Source of the DNA: Apostichopus japonicus
Lineage: Eukaryota; Echinodermata; Holothuroidea; Aspidochirotida; Stichopodidae
NCBI RefSeq assembly: GCF_037975245.1
Contig: NC_092580.1
Coordinates: 32,883,001 to 32,947,000, forward strand
Length of the DNA: 64,000 bases
Direction of reading: 5' to 3'
Below the pieces are notes generated by a model that ran no database searches, was not told the origin of the DNA, and saw only the letters and a program-made list of their open reading frames with translations. This document shows, piece by piece, positions 9,067-20,022 of this stretch. The position numbers and the translations under genes were made by a program. Position 1 is the first letter of the stretch. Each line of letters begins with the position of its first letter.

Positions 9067-11297
9067 CAGCAATAACAGTACATCCTGAAATGTCAATGGA
9101 AGTCCCTTATTGAACCTACTGAAGTGCTTTCGTCATTTTTTGGTTTTGGCATTTGAAGACGATGAAATCACCTATAAACAAGACCAGTAACGCTGAAGAA
9201 GCTCAGTTAAGCTTCTTTTTGAGAAACTTGTTTTGATTAGTAATATTTTGGACGGTGTCATGTCCTTTCCTCCCATGCATCTCCCTTTCCCTTGCCTTAT
9301 ATGCTCCTTGTTAGCAAACATAGTTACAATGTTAGAAAAGTAAACATTTGTTCTGAAAATAGATATAAAGAAAAATGTAATTTGCTTTTATTGAAATGAA
9401 CAATGATAAAAGTTTGAAATATATTTGAAATATCAAAAGGCTGTAATTAGCGTTTTAAGTTGTGTTCTTGAATACTTGAAATAAAGAGCTGCCTTTGTAA
9501 TATATTTAAACCAAAATGTAAAACTGTATCAAGGTCTGATGGATGACTTCTTCGGAACATGGTATGAGCAAATGTTATCCTTGTAAGATATCATAACAAA
9601 GTTTTGTTTATATGAGTCCAGCAGATACTGTTGATCTTTTTCATGAATTTTGACCTTCACGAAATCAATACATTTATTATCAAAATGATACCTTCTCATG
9701 GAGGTATAGGAGACTTGTCAATGTTACATTTCCTTAGCTATGGTGGTCACAATGTTTTCAAATTTGAGCTAGTTGACGTCAAATGACTTCAGCTTTACTA
9801 ATACCAAGGGGTTTGTCCGACAAAAGAAGGGGTAACCTACATGTTTCCGTTACAGGTACAAGGTTTTCCCTCTTTATCCTGATAAATTCAAATGACTCTT
9901 GACCTCCAATAAAAACAATAAGGTCCCTATCTAATATGGACAACCAACATGCCAAGTATAAGGGTTGCCAATGGGATACACTTTAGAGATTATGGGTGCT
10001 ACAAGAAGACAGTGCACACACATACATATACCAAAACATATGTACAAAGGCGTATATCCAGCCCTACATATACATACTAACACTATCGGAGTTCATAAGT
10101 TTGGATTGTCATTGGATCTATATTGTCACGAACTCATTTGATGCAATATACCGTTGTACTTATTACTAGGGATAAGCTATACCCAATGCATTGCAAACAC
10201 AAAGAACCAACAGTATATGCACTTCGTAGTTTTCATTCTTGCAATAATAGAAAGAAAAACGTAATAAAAATATTCCTTTGGTACATCTGCTAAAATGTTG
10301 TGGATATCATGTTTGACGCATCTCATCAAAACGTCAATTTACATGTTCCTTCTACGCTTCCGTACCAACCTGCTCTTTCATTATACTGTGCACTAGCGCT
10401 CATGGAGAACCTGGGATATTTATAGATTAGTTGGAAAGTCTATAGAAACTACATCAATCAACCCTTATTGGTAAATGGTGATGTCCGAAGTGTAATCATG
10501 GTCCAACCACATCATGCTTGATACTCTCAAGTATGGAAGAGTTCTGTTTGTGGGACCGTCAATTAGTGTTGACACGGGGGTGGTCAACTTATGAGCTGTC
10601 CCAGAGTACAACATAACTGAAATCTTTATACAGAGGGCAATGTTTTGGGTCCTCACATGACGACACCTTTTGCCCTGAACAAGTTTAAATTGGTTCACCA
10701 TCATTGAAACGTTATATCCACAACATATTCAGCAAATTTGAACAAAATCTTTAGGAGGAGTAGCATTTTTTTATGCTTTCAGAAAACGACCTCTCGTGGC
10801 CTCAAATGACCCTATTATTTTATAAATATGATCGCATGTATGGAAACTGAACTCACACAAACTTCTCACGAAATTTCAGCCAAATCGAAGAAAATAAATG
10901 ACGAAATGGCCGTCATTCAGACACGGTGGCAAAAAGTGACAGAATTTAGGCAAAATCACACGATAGCTATATACCTCACCTGGAAGCTTTCAGCTGAGCT
11001 ACAGATCAGGAGGATTGAACATGATTTGAGAAAACAGGAAGATTACGTAATGGGAGATGACTTGTGCGTGGGCTACTGGGACGTATATAAGTTATGTTGA
11101 TAACTTCCACACCTTCAAGCTCCGGTTTCTGCCAGGCTTTCGTAAAGAATTTTAATAATAATAATAATGACAATGATAATTATGGATGAACTGATTCAAG
11201 AACTGAAAAGTTATTAACAAAACAAAAACGGCTTACCGAGTATAAATTTACTCAAAATAAGAAAGCAAATACAAACTAAAATCCTAGAATACTGAGA

Positions 11298-11333
<36 letters not shown>

Positions 11334-13032
11334 ATAACCTGTATCATGGATTGACGTACGTAAGTAAGTGCGGTCAAAGGTCATTTTCAAATTGATAATA
11401 TACAAACTGTTGAGTTAAATCATAGAAAGGCAAGTATTGATATCGTTTTATCATATATAGAGACTTACGTATTCTGATCGAGTACGGTATGCAGTGTACA
11501 TTAAACTTAGACGACGCAGGCATATATCTAAAAATGAAAGTAGGCCTTTTATATACAAGAAAGGGTTTCTTGCGGAAATTTGGAATTTGTCCAATATTTA
11601 GGTTCCTGTTACGAAGCAATCTCCAGGAAACCCTTCAACGAGTTTTGTAAGATACCCTAAACATATATTAAACAAGCTGTGATCTTTTCGAGACAGGTTT
11701 AAACATGTTTGCACAAGAAAGTAACTATTGGAGTTAAGATAAATCTGACCCTTATATACACAGTAATATCTCTTCCAATAACCAGGCTTGACTTGATACT
11801 ACAATTGTTTCTCATAATATTCTGTATTGTTCATAACTGCGTCCACTTACCCAATTCGATCGCCCCCTCCCCGCACTTCCTCATTCAGAGATAGTTGCGT
11901 GGGAATAATGTCATCCTGTAAATGTAGTTCAAATTAGTAACTTTGGCTATTATTATCCATCGGGAAAATTCCAAACGCTATTGCACAACATATTGTCAAC
12001 AACAAGTGTATTTAAATTTCCAGTTGTAGCTGATAATGGTCATTATACAGTTAGGGTTAATTTAGCACAGACCAATTGCTGTTTCAACCTACGACTATCT
12101 TAGTAAGTATATTACATTTTCCTCTTGTTTTGATTTCGTTGCTATGTTGACACTATTTATCAATAAAAAGAATAATAATTACGCGCCGGCAAAAATATGA
12201 TTAAGATTGTACTGAACCGTTACAACGGTGAACGTTAAAACACTAAAATATACAATGGAAATTCACATAATGTAATCATATATATAAAAACCTATTTTTA
12301 TCGGCCAAAATATTTACACGGAAGGATAACATATGTAAATATTATCCATAATAATGGATAATTGATTATTGGTTTTTATCATAGTTAACTTAGTTTTAAC
12401 ATTAGCTTCTAATTCAATTAAAATTGTAAATATGACTCGAATATGAACAGTTTTGTACACGACATGTTCAGTATAATTATGTACAGCTTTTAGAAAAAGA
12501 TGGACGTTGATATGACAAGCAAATAAGCATAATCGGTCATAGCATAGCTGTGAAGTTTCATTTGTAATCTTTACAATCCGTTTCAGTTGCTTCAAGTTAA
12601 TCAGTTTATGAAACTCTACCATTACTTATCCATACCGATGTTTGTATTCAAACTTAACTTCGTTTATTGTAATTTTAGACTATTCAAAACATTATTTTGA
12701 AAACGATGTTAAGAAAAATGTAGAACTCACAATTGAGACAGCAATTTAATATACATGATCAGCACACTGCTAGTTAACCTAATCTCAAATTATTTTTCTA
12801 AAACGATATACATTTTAAGTAAAAATTCATTAAAATACAATGAACACCGTCTAGCCCCCACTCCCTCCCACTACCACCACAACTCGCTCCAACAAACCAG
12901 AGCAGTCAAGTTACTTCTTTTTTTAAATTAAACTTGTTATTAAAAAAAATAATCAAAAAATAACTAAAGCTTGGCTATACTGCATGCTAATGGCGAGACA
13001 CCTGTTTGTCACCGATAGTGAAAGTGTTATTG
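9067..13032. other. intergenic, AT-rich, no gene seen
   Basis: The 9650-10060 part has a style seen in dispersed invertebrate repeats (TGACTTCAGC..., TTGACCTCCAATAAAAACAA...), but I cannot define ends. A (GT)n microsatellite is at about 11309-11333. The 90-codon open frame at 10828-11100 has no recognisable domain. The 11942-11989 block resembles 7700-7756. Confidence 0.35.
11305..11333. repeat. (TG)n microsatellite
   Basis: Uninterrupted TG dinucleotides preceded by a short (AT)n. Confidence 0.85.
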
Positions 13033-13215
13033 TTGATTTGATTTGTTTTTATTCAGCAAATTATCATTCTTCATCTACATACAACAAAATTGCACATATA
13101 GAGAAACATTTAAAATACAAGATGGAAATATACTTAAATGCATCAAAAAGAAAATAACATGCCAAGGATAACCCTTTAAGCTAAAAGCTTATTTCCAAAG
13201 GGGTCCTTATAACCT
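13033..13215 (-). mobile_element. probable LINE 3'-end relic
   Basis: Read on the minus strand it ends ...TTTGCTGAATAAAAACAAATCAAATCAA. Upstream is a block with GGAAATAAGCTTTTAGCTTAA and TTATCCTTGGCATGTT, the kind of 3' UTR that follows the reverse transcriptase in CR1/L2-like LINEs of marine invertebrates. There is no ORF. The family assignment is from remembered style, not alignment. Confidence 0.4.
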
Positions 13216-16210
13216 TAAAAATACAAAAGATCAGAAAATAACTATTAAAACATCTAAAAAATGCATACAAACACTGTTAAAAATAAAAAGCAAGAAAGAT
13301 ATTTACAAGCTAGACATTCATATGATTTATTAGGTAGGCTTTGGCATCTTTTTTAAAATTGTATTTCAGCAGCATGGATTTTATGTTTTCAGGTAGTGAA
13401 ATTTACTGTTGTGAAATTTCGAATATAATACATTGAAGACATATTCTTAAACTAATTCTTGTCACTAGATTTTAGAGAAAAAGATATATTTAGGATAACG
13501 TAAGATTAAGTAACAAATATTTAATTATATACATCTAAATCGCGGTTACCACTTCTTTACAAAGTTGTGCCAACCCATAGGAGCACATACATATAGGGAT
13601 GTTATACTCACAGGCAGGACCATGGTGCACCCCTCTTGCTTTCTATAATATAACGGTCAGTTTTTTATGGCAAATTCGAACATGAAATACCGGTGGGTTT
13701 TTTTTGGGGGGGGGGAGAAGGGGGTTTAGTTAAGCCAAATATTACGTCATTAGTATAAACATATTATATTAATATATATTATTACTTATATAGAGGTTTA
13801 GTCTTTGCTCTTTCTAACTTTGTTAACTAGAATGTTTTCAATCGATTAGCAAAGAGCATATCCATCTATAATATTAATATAGTAGTGTAAACATTCTCGT
13901 TTGAAAGAGCCAAAGTTTATTGTATTTTCGATGTGTTTTTCAATGAAATGAAATGAAATTGGTCTGTATGAAGGAAAAAAAGAAATTGAAGTCGAAAAGT
14001 TGCTCAACTTTTTTTCAAGTCACAAAACGGTTCTTGTGTCGAATCCTGTATGCTATTTAGCTGAAACATATCTCCTATGTTGTTTCACTGTGTATACTAT
14101 AGCTAGCATTTCTGCACTAAAACAGTTCCCCAAATGGTGGGCAGTTGGGTCCATTTCTAGTAAGAATTTGTCAAACAATAAACTTATATGTTGCTGAAAT
14201 GATTCAATTTTTAGGATATGAATCAATGACTGAATTTGAACCATGCTTTAGTTCTCAATTCGTGTAAAATCTTTTAAGACAATTTTTAGATCTGCAATGA
14301 TTTGTTTTATTATTATTATTATTTTATTCTTCTATCATGTTTGTCTATACCTTTCAGTTTAATGATAATGTTTTACATTCCTATTAATAAATAAGTATTT
14401 TATATATTAATACTGGATTTTAATCAACTTCCAGTTCAAAACAAACATGAGATCTTGTAAGATCTTCAAGTAAGCGTGAAAAAAAAAAAATTGATTTAAA
14501 GGTTGCTGAAAAAATGTAAAGGCCATTACTAAAGTTTCGGCTTTCCTTTGTACTGCCAACCCTCTTAAGTTTAGCGGTAAAAACATTCCTTGTTTTAATT
14601 GAAAATCAAGCAGGTACATAGAGAGCTGTATATCGTCTTAACTAAAAACTGTTTTATGTTCCACGTCTTACATATAAAAATTTAAAAAAAAAACAGTTTT
14701 CTCTTTGCCCTTTGCAACCCCATTTGCGAATTTAATTAATAAAATTTACCGCTTTAGGTGAGATTTTTGTGTACCATATATAATGTACTAACTTAATTAA
14801 ATATCTCATATTGTATAACATATGAAATATATATAGAAACAATAATATACGTGTCTATAATTGATCCCAATATAATTGACTAATTATGTTTCCGTTAATT
14901 TTAAATTAAGGGGATAAACTATATTGAGGCCTTACTATACAATAACATACTACGTTACATTTCTAACTATATGTAGTATCTATATATGTAAACCGTTTGT
15001 TTGTCTGATAAAACACACATAAAACATTGCTTTACTGGCATCGTAGCTAACAACGAAAAGGTTAACGAACTTGGTTTTTTTAAATAGCATATCGTATATC
15101 ATATTGTGCATTGATGGATGTAATATTATACCGAAGACCTATATCACATTGTGCATATATGGATCTCATATTACAACTTGGGGAGAATTCCAAACGATGA
15201 TACACTTCTTCGCTCACGTAGCCTATGTTGATTGTACTACGGTGTCATTCATTGCGTAATGAGGGGGAAATTACGTGATAAATGCACGGTGCTGCAATGT
15301 AAATACGAGTTGTAGACTAAGTGTGTCAGTATAACACGACAGCAAAGCTAAAATATGATCATATTTTGCTATGTACAACGTAACAATTCTACAATTATCG
15401 TATAACTTGTCAACTCGACAAAAATTTTTTTTTGCTTCTTAGACTATACAGTCCAGTCACGATGAACCTCACTTGGTTAATTAAAGGATCATTTCTCACA
15501 AATTAAAGTTCGTCAGTATAGAGAAATACAACATGGAGCTGATAATAGTGAGCTTTAATGATCAACAATATACTTTCTGTGCCTATTGTTATCCTTTAAA
15601 TAATTAATAGGCTATTTAGTTACAAACCTCGGATTGTTCGGCGTTTCCAATGGTTCCTTGTGTTAGATTCCTTTGTATGATGTGTTCATGTATACCTTAT
15701 CGATACATCGAGTATCCGGTACCAAAGGGTTCAATCAATTTCAATGATTCACTTTGCAGTGTTATTTTCTCTGTTTTTCCCCTTTATATTCTGGTATTTA
15801 CTTTGTGTTCGCTTTACGTGTTCTGTTTTATCTATCAGATCGTTGACATTAGCCTATGTTCGAGATTTCACACATTTTATATTGGTATGGATCTAATATT
15901 AAACTAAGGGAGATTTCCAAACGGTCAAAAATATAACTCATATATAGTTATCGGTTAATCAAATAGTATGGTGATGCAATTATCTTGTGGAATACAAAGA
16001 TCATTTTACCAATGAATGACGTAAGACTATTTCACGAAGTGTCACTATATATATAGGCCTATGATGATTGATCATGGAAGCTGTATTGGGTAGTAAGTTC
16101 GGTCACACTAACTTTAAGCTCGGTCATGTCATTAGTTACACCTGATTGGGTAATCCTTAGTCTATTACTGAAAGATATATGTATATAAACGGTTTAGTGC
16201 CTGACGTATA
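13216..16210. other. intergenic, no gene seen
   Basis: Very AT-rich, with a G-run near 13700 and ATT repeats near 14308-14330. Short related blocks near 15170-15200 and 15900-15930 (GGGAGA.TTCCAAACG) echo those at 7725 and 11960. Confidence 0.35.
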
Positions 16211-16732
16211 TGGTTGGCCACAGTGGACAAAATTCGGGAATTCATACACTCACGCATGCAGGCCTGAGCTTGTTGCAGTCTAGTTTGCCTTTATCTAGGC
16301 TATATATAGTATGATTATTCCGCCTATTAGTGTATAGTATGTAACAAGAGCGGCGATTGGCTGATACTGAATTATTGTCGGATGTGATTATATGCAGACA
16401 TAATATTCCTGCATTCTCATTGGTCGAATATATGTCAGCATAAAATCGAATATATGCTGACATTAAATCTAATATATGCTAGCATTTAATCGAATATATA
16501 TCAACATAAAATCGATTATATGCCCTCATAGCATCCATTTTATGCCAGCATTAATTCGAATAAATGTCTGAATGAATTCGAATTATGTACAGATTAATCC
16601 ATTTATGTAGACATATAAAACTGCCTCCTGATTGGCTCAGAATTAATGTCTGCATTAAATGGAATTCATGTCAGAATTAAATCGAATATATGTCGGCATA
16701 AATTGCCGAAGTTTGCCCACTGTGGCCAACCA
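16211..16732. mobile_element. TA-flanked MITE with internal 27-bp repeats
   Basis: The inverted ends TGGTTGGCCACAGTGG / CCACTGTGGCCAACCA are each bordered by TA (209-210 and 733-734), as for Tc1/mariner-type insertion. The interior from about 16430 holds repeated degenerate units around ATCGAATATATGTCAGCAT. It is 522 bp with no ORF. Confidence 0.7.
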
Positions 16733-17080
16733 TAGCCGTATCGATCCTAAATTGTCCATCTTCAGAGGAAGACAAAAGCGAAGCCAGACAGGAGACACAA
16801 GTAACTTAGACGGACGGACAAGTTAATTGAACATTGGACACTAAATAGAGTTGAATTATAATCTGTCTCAAGCAGTTTGGTGACAATTACTCTCTCTCCA
16901 GCCCTCTCTCTGTACCACTCTCTCTCCACCTGCACCTCTCTCTGAACCCTCTCTCCACCTATCGGCACCTCTCCGTCTCTCTAGCATGAATCCTGTACCC
17001 CGTACTCTTCCCATTCCCAACGTACAGTGCACATTTCCACCAGCTGCAAGGATTTATTATTATTTGCAACAAACATATCA
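16733..17080. other. intergenic, CT-rich tract
   Basis: A CTCTCTC-rich segment (about 16888-16982) gives spurious Arg/Glu-rich reading frames on the other strand. No gene seen. Confidence 0.4.
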
Positions 17081-17089
17081 CATGTTTTC

Positions 17090-17690
17090 ACGTTGCTAAT
17101 TTCTCAGGTGTTTACATTGATGATAAAATTAACTTCACATCATCACATTGACTATGTGTGCAGGAAGGTTTCTCAAGAAGTCGGTATTCTGAACCGTCTG
17201 AGATTTCAACTGTCAAAAAGAACTTTCCCTTCTACAGATAATAACACCATTATCTTACCTTATTTATGTCACTGTAATTCTGACTGGGCCAACAACTCTC
17301 CTACTCGACTGCAGAAACTTCATGCTTTTCAAAATATGGCAGTGGGTTACATCTCAAAGAACTCTCTTTCTTAGAGTAATCCCCTTTTCGTCAAACACAA
17401 CACCATCAATCTTTATCAACAATTATCAAACGGCCACTTTGATGTTATAATTTTGTGATGGGGTTTATACCTACTAACTGTTTCAACTTCTTCTTGTTCA
17501 CCAGTTATTCTGCTGCGCACAACCACAACACAGGAGTCAATAATTCTCTCAGCATTCCTTGCAAATCGTTTGAATTCCACGCAGTATTGTATCTGTTTCA
17601 AAGGTCCTAAGGTCTGCAATTCTATGTGCAATAATTGAGTTGTCCATAGACTCGTGTTGAAACAATTCAACAATGGAAGAATGATGTGTA
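17090..17690 (+). mobile_element. LINE reverse transcriptase C-terminal relic
   Basis: The plus strand keeps broken RT-thumb motifs of CR1/jockey-type non-LTR retrotransposons: YIDDKI.F..HIDYVCRKVS, VGILNRLR, LPYLCHCNSDW and LQKLHAFQNMAVGYI. After a stop and frame disruption come a degraded LFVKHNTINLYQ segment and a FKGPKVCNSM segment, corresponding to the conserved FGPKLWN-like end of such ORFs. There are multiple stops and no 5' part, so it is a dead, 5'-truncated copy. Confidence 0.7.
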
Positions 17691-17730
17691 TAATGCTAGC
17701 TTCCTGATTTAAGTTGATGAACGATGAAAT

Positions 17731-18790
17731 TATTGATGATACTTTGAGTGAATAATGATTGTATTATTGGTGAGGTTGGTTGATCACTATTTGCATGAGA
17801 ATACGTTCATTAATGGCCGTTTAATTGAGGAAGATCGATGGTGATTGATTGACTGATTTAGTTATTGATAGTTGATAATGTTATTGATGATACTTTGAGT
17901 GAATAATGATTGTATTATTGGTGAGGTTGGTTGATCACTATATGAATGAGAATACGTTCAAATTAATGGCCGTTTAAGTGAGGAAGATCGATGGTGATTG
18001 ATTGATTGATTTACTTGTTGATAGTTTATAATGTTATTGATGATACTTTGAGTGAATAATGATTGTATTATTGGTGAGGTTGGTTGATCACTATTTGAAT
18101 GAGAATACGTTCATTAATGGCCGTTTAAGTGAGGAAGATCGATGGTGATTGATTGATTGATTTAATTGTTGATAGTTGATAATGTTATTGATGATACTTT
18201 GAGTGAATAATGATTGTATTATTGGTGAGGTTGGTTGATCACTATTTACATGAGAATACGTTCATTAATGGCCGTTTAATTGAGGAAGATCGATGGTGAT
18301 TGATTGACTGATTTAGTTATTGATAGTTGATAATGTTATTGATGATACTTTGAGTGAATAATGATTGTATTATTGGTGAGGTTGGTTGATCACTATTTGA
18401 ATGAGAATACGTTCAAATTAATGGCCGTTTAAGTGAGGAAGATCGATGGTGATTGATTGATTGATTTACTTGTTGATAGTTGATAATGTTATTGATGATA
18501 CTTTGAGTGAATAATGATTGTATTATTGGTGAGGTTGGTTGATCACTATTTGAATGAGAATACGTTCATTAATGGCCGTTTAATTGAGGAAGATCGATGG
18601 TGATTGATTGATTGATTACTTATTGATAGTTGACAAATTTATTGATGATACTTTGAATAATGATTGCATTCATAGGGAGGTTAGTTAATCACCGAAGAGA
18701 CTGCATTCAATGTTGACGAAGATCGATAGTAATTGATTGATTGATTGATACCGTAATAGATGATGTAATTGGTGAGACTTTGAAATATAC
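17731..18790. repeat. 151-153-bp satellite, about 6.5 copies, trimeric order
   Basis: The marker TATTGATGATACTTTGAG recurs at 17731, 17882, 18035, 18186, 18337, 18490 and 18640, giving spacings of 151, 153, 151, 151, 153 and 150. Copies 1 and 4 share a distinctive GACTGATTTAGTTATTGATAG variant, and copies 2 and 5 share an inserted AA before TTAATGGCCG. This indicates a 455-bp three-unit higher-order repeat. The last unit decays toward 18790. It begins right after the LINE relic. Confidence 0.9.
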
Positions 18791-19172
18791 TGATACCCAG
18801 TTGTTATTTAGAAAAGCACACCTTTATTGAACAATTAAAAATTGTATTTAAAAATAGTCCGTTTCAAAAAACACAGTCAAATACTGGAATTTGTGGTACA
18901 AAACCCAGAAAGGCTCCATCTCTTTGGCAAATTGACAGGTATATATTGGTTGGACTTCTCAAACATGCCCCCTGCCCGTCAATACATGTGCCTCTCGAGA
19001 CTGAACCCTCTTCCGCCCCCTGGTCAAATCTAACGAAATATGTTACATGATGCGGATGTAACCGATCTCTGACCCCAACTTATTACAAAAACACGATTTT
19101 AATTTTTTTTTCTGTTTAAATATATAGGTTATTCTACATTTCTGAAAATAGAGCCTCTCAAGTTAAGATACA

Positions 19173-20022
19173 ATGGCGAATGCAGGGAACAAACCCTCCA
19201 ATCCAGGATTGAAAAGAGGAATATTTGGCTCAGTGAGGTCCTTGGATCTTCGTGCTCACAGGTGTATCATCTCCTTAAAAGACCACGGCAAGAATCTCGG
19301 TAGCGGAATATTGGATACTGAGAAATTAGAAGCTCGGCTGGAGGGCGTCTCTTGCTTTGACTTATTCATCGGACAGTCCCGTCCACTAATTGCGACAATA
19401 ATTCCGCTAACTACAGAGAGAGCTCAAGAGTTAGGCTGGCGAGATGGACAGTGGGAAGTGGTTGGAGTTCGCCCGAGAGGCAGTAAACCGGAACCATCAA
19501 ATATACCAGGCACGTTCAAGACCTCTGGTCAGAAACCGAGATCATATGCTCCCTCTATGGCCTACTGCAAGCAGGCGCTTTCTCTCTCCCCAGGGGTGCG
19601 ATCAGGACCACCGAAGGAGCTGATTGCCAAGGTTCTACATTATTTTCGTAAACTGGTGGGGCAATGGGGGCACTTCCCAATACAAGAGTTCTACAACGTG
19701 ATTCGAAGTCGTGAAGAATATTCCGATGTCATCGCCTATTTTCGATCTAAAGACGACATACACCAATTCCTTTGCGCCTACCCTCAGTATTTCTCAGTGA
19801 CGGAAAATGGCAGCCATGTTTATTTTCCGTATCGCTTTCCGGAAGATGAGTTAAAAGCTCTCCTGACGAAACAGCGAAAGATCGCGACAAGAGATAGAAC
19901 TCCCGACATTTTGGTGATCGAAGATGTAGAGTCATGCAAACGTGAGGTAGCAAGACTCCAAAGGAGAGCCAGGGAAGGAAGGCAGCTGATTCTTGCAATT
20001 GACTGCGAGGGAGTCAATCTTG
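19173..20022 (+). CDS. exonuclease gene exon 1
   Basis: 850 nt, encodes residues 1-283 plus the first base of codon 284: the N-terminal region, winged-helix-like segment and ExoI motif D277-x-E279. The donor is GTAAGT, and translation past it runs into intron. Confidence 0.85.

Noticed and set aside
10828-11100. 90-codon open frame with Glu/Lys-rich sequence
   Set aside because: No homologue recognised, no splice or promoter context, and it lies in a repeat-like region.
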